A stretch of DNA of 64,000 bases from assembly GCA_019055375.1 (NCBI GenBank), contig JAHQIW010005530.1, positions 186,001-250,000 on the forward strand, written 5' to 3'. The position numbers and the translations under genes were made by a program. The DNA comes from Parelaphostrongylus tenuis (Eukaryota > Nematoda > Chromadorea > Rhabditida > Metastrongylidae). The notes under the pieces were generated by a model. The model had not been told where the DNA came from. It made no database searches and saw nothing but the letters and a program-made list of their open reading frames with translations. Shown piece after piece: positions 48,601 through 60,600 of this stretch. How positions within the stretch are numbered: the first letter of the stretch is position 1; each line of letters opens with the position of its first letter.

Positions 48601-51600
48601 TCGATAAGCCTGCTGCGAAACGACGGGCTACTCTTAGGAGTGTGAAGCGTAACCTTTTTTCCTATACTTCAGAGCACTTAGAGATTATTTTCAAAGAAGG
48701 AGATCAGTTGTTGAACTTTCCATACTTCATGCCATCGCAGGATTACTAAAATTTTTATTGGAAAGTCAGGCATAAACGATAGCGGAGCACAAGAATCATT
48801 CCGAAACAAAACGTAATTTTTCTTTGCCATCTACTGCAGCGCAATAAAAAGCTTTGTTCAAAAATTGAATCGGCAGTTGGAATTGCTGTTTCTCAAGCTA
48901 TGAACTAACCAATAAGACATTAAGGAAAATTTTGCCTACTTAAAAGCCAAGCAGACCCGAGCGCAAAATACACGATATGCTTCAAAGAAAAAACGTATGT
49001 ATTTTTCGTGCTACGCCTCATCAGAAAGGCGGGTACTTATACGTTAAGCGGCGATAAATTTTTAAGACAATTTCATTTCTTGGAGAGGATGTTTTCATGG
49101 AGGCACTGGTAATAATTAGAAAGCTCAAGTTTCTGGCTACAACTCTACTTTGCCACTTTTTCACGCAACCTCTTTTTTAACACTGTAACACCCAGAATAA
49201 TCTTTTGTTTCACGTTTACCTTTCGCCTTTATTTTTATTACGCTGGAAGCACGATAAGCGTATCAACTTATAGAGAATTTTCAGCACTATCAGAATCTAC
49301 GCTTCAATCTGAGTTTCTATTGATGCGGCGAATATATACTTTCTCTAATAACAATATTTAAAACACGATCGATCGACAGCCCCTGTCTCGCCCTCCCACT
49401 CTGTGAGTGTTCCGGTGAACAAAGTCGCCGCAAAGGTTCAAAGCCGAGCAAATTGTGGTGGGAAGCCACAGCAGCGACTTCTCAGTAAGGTAATCTGATG
49501 AGTATGGCGAAGGGAAGCACAGCGACGATGCGTTAGCAAGGCAATCGCCTAATCTACCGCGCAGCACGATGGTGATCTACCACACCATGCATTAAAACGA
49601 TGGCAACTATTGTTGTTCTACTGAAAATTTCTACCTCGTTGGCGGAAAGTCTAGATAGAAGCGCATGATTCTGATACTACGAAAAATTCTCTACACGGTT
49701 CTCGTACTACCACCAATTTATACGTCACGGTAATAATGAAGCGCAAAGGCGAGTGTGAAACAAAATTTTACTATAATACAGCGTTGTAAAAGGGTCTTTC
49801 AAAACCGACGACATTGTGCTGTAGCCAGAAATTTGAACTTTCTAATGATGCACTTGAAATTTTACTTTGTTCTACACACGCCTTTGCGCTTCATTATTAC
49901 CATGAAGCATAGATTTCTGGTAGCACGAAAAACGTGTAGAGAATTTCCCGTAGTATCAAAATCACGCGTTTCTATCTAAGGTTACTGTTGAAGAGGTGAA
50001 AAAAACCTCAGTAAAACAACAATAGTTGCACCGTTTCACCTTATAATGTAGTAGTTCTCTATCGAGCTATACGGTAGATCGGACGATCACCTTACTAACA
50101 AGTCGTCGCTGTGCTTCCCTTCGTCATATTCACCAGATCACCTTGCTAATAAGTCGTCGTTGTAGTTTTTGTTCACATTTTACTTAGCCATGGACATTTC
50201 CGGCAATCTTGTTTACCGGCCAACTCACGGAGCGGATGGTCGGGGTAGAGGCAAGCGATCGATCGCGTTCGAAAAGATGGTTATTCAGCTGAAGATTTTC
50301 CATCGCATTGATAGAAAATTTAGACTGAAACATAGTTTCTGATGGTACTGAAAATTATTACAAGCTGATACGCGGTTTTCGTTCTTCCAGTGATTTTTGC
50401 ACATAATAAAATGTGAAGGCGAAAGGTGAACGTGAATCAAAATCTTATTTGGATTCTACGGTATTATATAGGATGATTCAGAAATCGGCAAACCACTCAC
50501 AGAAATATCCATCTCTTCGGCTAGGTATATTATTACACCAAAATTTTCTGGTGGAGAAAAGCTTTAGATACATCGATAGGCCACCGCAAGTTAAGGTGCT
50601 TGATGAAATTGAATGGCACTATTTAGAAACTGATCAATGTCGAACGCTTTAATTCCCATCATTTTATTTAATATGAATCTCATCGCGAACTTCTAAAACC
50701 GTCGGTAACTAATATCATCAGCCCTTTGTGCGAGTAAGGTTCTCGAGATCCTACTTGAATCGCTACACGTCTATCAGGGAGTTTTGAGCAGATTACTCGC
50801 AAGGCTAAGTGGTACATGATCAAACGATACAATGTTAATTGTAGAACAAAACGAGTTGTGTGGGCGGGTTATGAGAACTGGATTACATAATCCAGTTTTG
50901 GGCAAAAGTGTCATCGAAGATCTGCTCTGGTAAAAAAGTCACTTTTACGAGGAGGGCAGACTACTTGAAAACAAAAGCTAGGCCCATTACGGTAGACCTC
51001 GGTCAGTGAGGTCAATGAATTATATTCAGCGCTTTCTCAAAGCTAGGAATGAAAGGCATAATCAAGATGTATTCGAGCGAATGCAGACGTTTCTAGTGTC
51101 AGTCAAAATCATCTGCAACAAAATGGCTTAAGTTTGGTAATCAAGATCCGAGTTTGACATGAATTTAGAGCGGAGTATTTGGTATACCCAATTTTAGAAA
51201 CTGATTACCTTTTTTCATTGCTGGCCTTCTCAAAGCGTTTGATAATCGATTCAAATCGACGTTTCCGTCGGCCAATAGAACTCACGAAGTATCGCAATCG
51301 AAGTGTGATGTTGCAAGGAATCGATGCTAAGAAACGCATGTGATGTGCTTTGATTGTGAATAATGACGCCGGCGAGTATGAAGCCGAACGAGGCCATTAG
51401 AATTGCAGAATAGATGAACGCTTTCCATCCAACGACGCCACTCTAGAATTCTGTTCTATTAATTTTCACTGGTGAGTTTTATCGCGCTAAATATCCAAAG
51501 TGTTCATATCCACGAATGGCTCTTGTTACCAGTCATATTCAGTTGAAGTGTTTTTGGCTGGTTTGTCTTGTAATTTTTCTCAAAATTCTTTATTTTCTTG

Positions 51601-54600
51601 TTGAGCCAAGTTCGAGGTTCTATAATAGATGACGTTTCGGCAGTTTCGCCTCCTTCATTGCCTGCGAGGATTGGGTTGACCAGACCCAGATTTCATGGGC
51701 ATCGAGCACAAAATCAACTTTGAACGCCTCACCGTTTTTTTGTCTTTTACTAAAATATTTAAGTGGAAACCACCAGCAGAGATCACATGCACTCGCAAAG
51801 TACCTCACCAATCAAAACAAGTGACTTATATGCTGACTCATATCATGAGTGACTACGAGACACTCATATTCGCGGTTTATAGTTGGATTGCTGATATCAA
51901 TCCAAAAGGTTTCCAAGAATTTCAGCAACATTTCAAAGCTGTACATATCTATTTGAAAAGAAAGAGAGGGAACGGGACCATGATTTCGTAGGAATTATTC
52001 GGAGCGTATCGTTCCTCTAAACCTGAAACGAAGAGTCGAGGATTCGCATCCATTGGAAATCGCTATTTCCCGAGCTGCGTTCGCGGATTTTACTCTATAC
52101 TCTCTTCCAATATACACGTGGTGTCCATTCGGGACATGTTTTTTTTTTTGTTTTCCTCGCACCCAACAACATTCAATTGCGACCACGGTGGAAGTTCGCT
52201 ATAAATAGACACTGTACTGCACGTAAGGTTAGATTGCTCCAGTTGGCTAGAGTTCAGCATAAAAGGCAGCTCTAAGAACGACATCCCATTCACGTGTTGC
52301 TTCACTTTACTCGAGTCTCTCCGATGCCATGGCAACAAAAACCATTATTATAAGGAGAAATAACTGCTTTACAAACTGACTCAAGCTATTATGGGTCAGA
52401 TAAAGCGAAAGCACTAAAACGTTAGCCATAATGAGGATTTGTAGCATCTTTGCGTAAGCCCATCAGTAAGTCAGAGCATCACGTTTATGTATATTGGGGG
52501 AGACTTACCAACTCATAACTATTAGCTTAGCTTAAATCTTCTCATAACTTTTGGCACTAGAGCAGTGAACACCAAATTCAATAATGGACACATATTGCTA
52601 GTAGTCTTTCAATAGCCCGAATCTCGACAATTTCGATGCCAAAATTGGTTTTTGAAAGGGTTAATATAGAACTCTGCCAGAACAAAAAGAAAATCATGTT
52701 TCCGCAGTTCAAGCAGTTAGCTCGTTGCCCGAACTCTATAGCAGGTTATTTGCAATACGAATCATACAAGAGCTCTATTCCTATAAAGTAATTTTGACGG
52801 ATCCCCCTCTCTCAAGGATCCTGAAGCCCAGTTAGTCGTGAGAGCACGTGAACCGTCTCCAGGTGGTGATAGGGGAATTAAACGCGAACCAAAGTGACCG
52901 TATGATTCCTAGAGACTCAGGTGGATTCAGAAGATGAGCACCTTGCGTCTGCAGTGCCAGTTTGACAAAACCCTATTTCTACGAGTTAGGTCGGCCAAAA
53001 GCCTGCACTTACGGTACGGCAGCGCCCAGTAGGAGTACGGAAAGACTGCTAAAATCTCAGAGCTAAAGTAGGCTGCCAAATCGGAACGGACTAGAGTGAC
53101 GATCTGTACATATAACGCAAGAACGCGCATACGAATTCGCTGGAAAAGATTTGTTAATGCGAGCAAGAATGAATAGGCTAGACGTCATTTCTGGCTGAGA
53201 CGAGGGTGTCACCCATTTCACAATATTTATAATACCTACCGGAAAAGGACTGCTTCATAAAACGTGCGATCGCAAAGGTGTCGGCGGCTTTGGCATTCTC
53301 GTCAAATCGAGTTTGACCATCAACATCGATTTATGAACAGCTAGCAACTTAGATCGGACGAGTAAGGTTAAAATGATGGGGATCGATGCCGGCTTTGGTC
53401 ATCTTCGTTGCATACGCATCGACATCAAGCTATGGCGAAGACAAAATTAAAGTGTTTTAGAGACCTTAAGAAGTTTGAAAGTAAACCATGCGTTTTCAGG
53501 GTCCTTGTTGGAAATGTTGACGCAAAAACTGGACCTAGAAGAACAGCTGCAGGACTTCACCTTCGGATTCATAGACTAGAATGGAACGAACAGGGTGAGA
53601 GGCTACCTGACTTCATCGTGTTGACAAAACAGCTTTTGTAACTTACAATTCCAAAAGCCTCACTTTAGGTGATGGAAGTGGGAGTCTCCTACCGGTATCA
53701 TAACAAAATAGACCACATCTCAGTATCAAAGGTTCCGTCTAACCAATGTCGTTGTTGCTCCTTAATCCTACACGGGATCAGAATCGCCTCCTTCACACGA
53801 GGCTCTATTTTTGTATAATCAATATAGAGAAGATTTTGTTCTATCGTTCTATAGATGGAAATTTTTCATATTTCACATCGGTAAGTAAATCCGCCATAAA
53901 GTTCCAGCGACGCGTTGATTACTTCGATACGAAACATGGTTTTCTTTGTGCTCTAACAGCGCTGCATATGAATCGTTTCAAAAACCAGTCTTAGCATCAA
54001 AGTTGTCAAAATTCTAGTTATCGGATGACCACCGTCCAATCGTATCATCAGATTTCTTTTTTCAAATCCATACGTATCATCAAATTTGGCGTTTATTGCT
54101 CTAGTGCCGAAACTTGTGAAAAGAACTAATATATCGAGCAAAAATTGTGATGACGGGTCGTGCAAATTTTTGAATGAATAACAATAGTTCAAGAAAAGAC
54201 ACCTTTTCCCAATAAAATATAAGCATGATAATGATACAGCGCACAGCGCGTGCGGAACATAGTTTTGTTTTGAATACTACAACGTTGCAAAAAGACCTTT
54301 CCAAAAAGTGCACGTAGCAGTTCGAAATTAAAAATTTTTAGTGACTACTAAAAATCTAATGGAAAGTCTTTGGTCCAGCAAAACGGTCTCTTCACAAATT
54401 CGGGTAGGATAGCCCGAAATAAGTCTATTTCTTTTGCGAAAGAAGCAATTTTTGAAGTGACTTTTCCCATCTCGTGCTTATGTGGACACTGTGGTGGAAA
54501 TGTTCTGCTTCTTCAGCTTGTGTAACTCAGTTGAAAAAATGCAGGCGCGCCGTAAGCCAGAATTAGACGCCCAGTAATGTGATTACATGGTTGTAGAGCA

Positions 54601-57600
54601 TGGGCGAAAAAATGCTGCGTACAAAAAATGTTTTGCGATAGTTCAGAAAATTTTATCCTGGAAAGTTCTATAAACTAAAAGTTTATGTAACGACTCCTAA
54701 TGCCGACTATTCATCAACTTCGACACTGATTAAGTAATTCTGTGCTTCCTCAATGAGTATCCACAAGGTTGTTAGCAGCAAACCCATTGAATATAGCATA
54801 GCACAATAAAAATGGACAATATTTTGTTGCTACCGCTTTTTCAGATTCTGGAAAGATCAAACTGCCATGCCAGCCACTCAAAAACACTTTCATAGATTCA
54901 ACAGTAAAACTTGACACATTAGTTCTTAAATCGCAGTGTGAACAGCTCCTTTCAAAACACTGATTATTACCGTTCTTTTGAACCTTACAACTATTTGTTG
55001 GAGTTTAGTTTCAGGCGACCACGGGGGCTCAGTGACCGGGTGGTTGCGATGCTCGTCACGGCATGCATGGAGCCGAGCCCCACCTTCCAGCTCTCTCGGG
55101 CAGTCAACAACGAGCGCCCTATGGAACGCCACAGCCAGATTATCCTCGAAACTACACGGAGACTTGCTCAGTCAATACGTTTCTACAACGTTTGAAAAAG
55201 AAGGGCGAAAGAACGAACTGATCTAAAATTAATGAGATTCGCACATTGAAAAGAAATACTGTGAACACTGATCAAGGAAATGTCAATAAAATAAAGTGAA
55301 GAAGTCTTGAGTCTTCCTATTAGGTGCACTTTTGAACGAATGCACAGTAGCCCGCAGTTTCAGCAATATATTCATGCCGCATGCATTATAAGAGATTAGG
55401 TACACCGAACTGAAGCTGGCACGACAGCCTATTCTTTGGCTTGAACAAATGACACGATTTTGCGTTTTGCACAGACAGGTATTCATAGAAGAGATAATGG
55501 ACTAGCTGAGCCTCATAATGCGCGCTGATATGTCAACCACTTGCTACTGTGATTTTCAAACTGCCCTTCTGAAGGCATGGATATTTAACCCAGTCACGTG
55601 ACAGATATTGGTTAATAAAGATCAAATGGAATTTTTTTATTTAATCGCTTTAGCGGTGGTAGATCCTTAATACTTTCAATTTGATCTTTAATACCCAATA
55701 TCTGTCAACGTGATTAGGTTCAATGTCGATATCGACTACCCGGGCCAGGCCGTTTGACGGCTGACGGCTAACAGATAGATGCGCTGTAGCGTAGAAAGAG
55801 CGTTGTGCAAATAGGCGTCAGTAGTGTAACGGATAGAGCACGCGCTCTCGGAAAGAGTAAGATGCGGGTTCTAGTCTCCCCTGACTTGAAAGTTTTGCAC
55901 ATCCCTCTACATTAATGTGTATATATGAAATCTTATAATCGTTGAGGCAATTAAAGATAAACAATTCTATTTCATCATCTTTTCTCACAATATACAATCT
56001 GAGAAGGTGTCATCATATTATGGCCACCACAAATAGCTATTTTTATTAGCCGAGTTCATAACTTTTTCCTTTATACTCTTTATTTGCACATACTAGAGCC
56101 TCTAGGCTTTTCGAGACATGCTCTCCACTATTTCGCGTTCTAGTGTGTGAAGAAACTCCATTGAGCCAGTATGCCTTCATTACATGAGTTTCGGTATCAT
56201 TTCGTGTTGTAGGCGCTTTCAAATAAGTCAACTTGGACGTTCAAAATAGAAACCGATCTGCTTTTGGTTTCCTTCAGGTAAATTTTATCTACAGTGATCG
56301 TTCAACGAGTATACTAGCTCATTATCTTTTCTCACCCCTCACATACATTAAGTTCGCTCTTGTGAACAAAATATTTTGAACAACGTCTAGTGTGTGTACT
56401 AAAGAGAGCATAAGAAGACCCTAAACATGGAGCAAAAAATAGACAATTCTGATGACTCTGATTAGGTGGTAGCTTCTCGGAATAAATATAAACGAAAATT
56501 GACGTCGTTAAGCTATAAGGTCAGCTAGCATAAGGTGCGTTCATGCTGCCTTTTATTTCTAACAAGATATTCACACGCATTAAACTTTCCAAAAAGTGGC
56601 AGATTCAGACAAAACAGCAACAGTGCTTCAAATAACACTGAGACCTCTTAAGCGCCACTTGCTCCGTGTCAGCTTCTGTGACCGTCTACGCGAAAGCGCA
56701 GTGCATAATTTGCCCTGACGATAGAGACTACTTGCAACTACTTGAGCTCCGAGCTTCGTGTGATCTTTCATATTTAATCACTTGCATTGTATGCGGGAGA
56801 GAATATATAGCCGAGATGGGTACACCATCCTGCATCCGTTAGAACGAGCACCTATTTAAAAATCTAAAGTCAAACGAAACACTCCATCAGGCGCGCATAG
56901 ACATCAAATCGCAAAGAGGTAGATTTTGATGGCGTAGCAGAAATGGCCTTTCGACTTACATGTCGAATGAGCAGGTCGCATTCTTTGTAATTCGTGCTGA
57001 TGTAGCATCTTCCAAAAAGCCGACTAATGGTTTGAATCATTTCAGCTTATGGTGGTTTCAAAATTTACTTCTTTTCTATCAAGTGGTTTTCTCATTCCTT
57101 CGCAAAAAATGAATTGCTGTGTAAAGGAGCGATGGTCTGATCCTAAGCAGTTTAGAATCAACAGCGAGATCATTTGAGCAGTACCCCGGATTCAAGTTTT
57201 ATGTAGACTACTTCGTTATGGTAGTCTCCATTGGGGAACGCCGATATCCGGCCTTGAAAGCTTCTCTAAGTCTATGTAGAAAGCACCGACTTCTCTTTGA
57301 TCACAATTTGAATGTCGGTGTGCAAACAACGAAAATGGTCAAAGCTGGTATACAATCTTTCATTCGTAAGCTTCCGATCAAGATTGATAATCGTTCGAAT
57401 AAACCCATGTTCATAGTCAATCGCATTTTCACGCAAACGCCATCGCTGCTAACACCTTTACTAGCGCATGTTTCAGAAACAGCTCTTATCATTGTCATAG
57501 ACAGAATACAATGCCTATGACACAAATATTATCAAGTTGTCCGATATCACCTCACAAGATTTCGAGTTAACTGCGATTTGAAAGCTGTAAATACAGCAGA

Positions 57601-60600
57601 ACCTTTCGAAATTCTGGAAACCTCTCTTGAAACAGTATTATGTGGTTTTTCATAAGCTTTTACCAGCCTAATTTGCTTGCCTGTTGGGATCGGAGCACAG
57701 TTTGTGACGCTATGAATAGATTTTTCTACGCAATCCTACCTATTCAATATCTCTTCGGTAATTGTGCACTCTGACATCAAAGAACGATGACAAACCACTG
57801 AGGGGGGGGGGGGGGGGTGGGGCGGATCTAAACATTCCTTACATTCGCTTTCATTACTAGCTTGCATCTTTCACAAAGATCTTTAAACATGTTCTATGTT
57901 ATTTCGACAGTTGCTTATGGATCCACTTTTCCTTGCGAATGTCGTAGAAATCTGGTCGACACTATTTTTCTTAGAATCTTGGAGGCAGCCGAGTTGAAGC
58001 ATGCACTGAATGGTTGCAAAAGAGTGCTGGAAAAAGTTTTGAGCCTGCGCTTTCTTGATATGCCGCACCATGAGTCATTGCTCTACCCATCCCGCATCAG
58101 ATCTTTAATGATTTATATGAATGAAAATCTCTGATCTTTCCTATACACCTAAGAGAATTAAGTGGTGAGCAAAAGTACGACCTCAGACGGGAGTCGAACC
58201 CACATTTCAGCTATACCGGATGCGATGCAACCACTACACGGTACCGCGTGTCCCCACTATGAATGAAACACGGGTTCGACTCTCGTCTAAGATCGTATTT
58301 TTGCTCACCACTGAGTCCTCTTAAGTGCATACGAAACGTCGTAAACTGCGAAAAATTTATCAAAAACACTGGATTTTGAGAAATTTCCGATGAATATTCG
58401 TTGTTGAAAAGACTAACCACTTACCATATCTTCAGGTTTCTTTAGGCAGCTACAGCAATGCATAAAAAGAACTACCATGCCAACCAAGAAGGAAAGTACT
58501 GCTATTATGATCCCAGCACCAACAAAGTGGGAAGATCCTTTCACCTGCAAACAAAAAAGAAGATCACAAACACCACAGCATGTGCCAAACGATGCTGACG
58601 TTGCGAAAAGCTCTTCTTCAGCCATTAGTTAGTTCACACAATTAGCGATGAGTTGTTGGGATTGGATGGATTTCACTAGTTCTTTTTCAACATATCAAGG
58701 ATGCCATAACAAAAAACTAATAGGTTGCTTGGAAATCTAGGCAAGACAATCTAATGTTTTCTTGTTATGATTTCCCAACAATTTTTTGTCGAATGCTGTG
58801 CTATTTAAAAAAAACTTACCTTGAGCAGTGTTATTTTACATATACGAATTGGATTAGCAACGTATTTTAATTGCACATCCCTAGGGTTAATTGCCAAATT
58901 TTAAAACCAGGAATTATGACGTATAAGAATTTGCTTACAAGAATTCTTAGTTGGATATATGCAGCATAGACTGTTCAAAACGATAGACTATGAAGGTAAG
59001 AAAAAGTGTTGGAAATTTGACTTTCAAGTACAAAACGTCACAGACGTCCGATCTCTTACTAATGACGATGATTAAAGCTCTGCTAAAAGAACATTCATCT
59101 TACAATCGTTCGGGAATTTATAGAACACTAGTGCAACGATCTTAATTGCTTCGGATCCTAACTGCAAACCGGCAACGATTATACAAGTGGTTAGACCACG
59201 ATGAAGCTCTGCGGTACCATCCAAGTCATTATCGTACTAATAGAAGGTTATGCTAACAATTAATTAACAGCTTCACACAGGTATTTTGTGGCGAAATCCG
59301 TGATCTCTGCCGTAAAATTTTCCAAATCTGAGTGAAACAATTACGGTGACAAAATACACTAGGCAAATTGACGAGATGTATGAGACACTTCAATGTCATC
59401 GCGAAATTATCACTTTTAGCCATTTTTAGCCACAGCAAAGCAGGGCCACAAGTCGTACAACTGGCTCTTCAAAGTTGAACGAGCTGGGTTGAAAAGTTGC
59501 CACAGTAGCATAAGCACCAAGTATCTCGCCTGCTACTTCTTTCACATTTATAATTTGTAAGTCAATGTTCCTTCAACATTGGCATATGAGATTGGGAAGA
59601 AAATTTACATCGTTTGGATGGGAATGTCGTTTTTTTCGCATGAACCGTGTGTGATTTTTATATCATTTGAAAGGTTTACTTCTTGCATATCTACTGAAAT
59701 ATCATTTGTCTATATCTGCGCAGAATGAAATAGTCCAGAGAACAAAAACCTTTGTTCATGCCTTACGGGTACAAATTTGGTTCAAATGCTGCTGATGCTG
59801 CTGACAGCCAAAAGGAGCAAGGCAGAGTTTGAGGAATTGGACGGAGTTGAGATTCTACCGCATCCACTCTATAGTCCAAATGTTGCTCCATCTGATTACG
59901 GCCTTTTCCGATCAATGCGTCACTTTTTGGAAGATTTGAATCTTTGATGAAGTTGAACAAGCATGTCAAGAGTTCTTTGATTCAAAGCCGAATGAGTCGT
60001 ACTTCGATCAGATCGGAAACCTGATGGACCAACGGCAATAAGCGGTGGATAATGATGGTCTGTATTTTGAAGAATACTTGTTGCTCTTTGTTGTCTGAAT
60101 ATATGCATAAATTTTGAATGTTTTATCAAACGATGCAAACTTTCTTTCCAATCTGGTAATTAAATAATCATGAGCACTATTTTGGCTGAGCCACTTCAAC
60201 AAACTTGTCGACAATAAGTTTATTCGGTCATTGTAGTAAAGTGTTTCTGCTTCTTCAGAGCCGATTATTCAAATCGATTGCCCACAGTTGTTCATTGATT
60301 CTGCTATGTACTAGCCGATAATGGCACCGATTACCGTAGGACGGTTTGTGCTGTGTGAGATAAATATTATTATCGAGCTACACTCTCATCGGCAATCTCC
60401 CTGTATACGAGGGCATCGCCGAGTGAGGTTCTCATTTGAGCGATGTCTACCGGAGAAGATTAAACTCGATCGACAACGAAGACGAAGAATACATAAGGAG
60501 TAACGACTGTAAGCAACTGAAGCAACTGACACATATCATCGGCTGTGAAGAAGATTAAACGCGTCGAAACGTCAGCCGAATAAATTTCATTAAAACAACT

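Noticed and set aside
48483..48749. An 88-codon plus-strand frame rich in K and R (PPCKRCCTNIDKPAAKR)
   Set aside because: No flanking splice sites or neighbours support it, it lies inside a prominin intron on the other strand, and no domain is recognisable.
52300..52480. A hydrophobic minus-strand frame (FLLIIMVFVAMASERL) as prominin TM2
   Set aside because: The exon at 51,286-51,442 fits TM2 position, phase and splice signals better. The 52.3-kb frame stops at once and its neighbour frame needs an indel.
57218..57520. A 100-codon plus-strand frame with a QTTKMVKAGIQSF stretch that looks slightly prominin-like
   Set aside because: It is on the strand opposite to the gene, has no matching splice signals, and its weak similarity is within chance.
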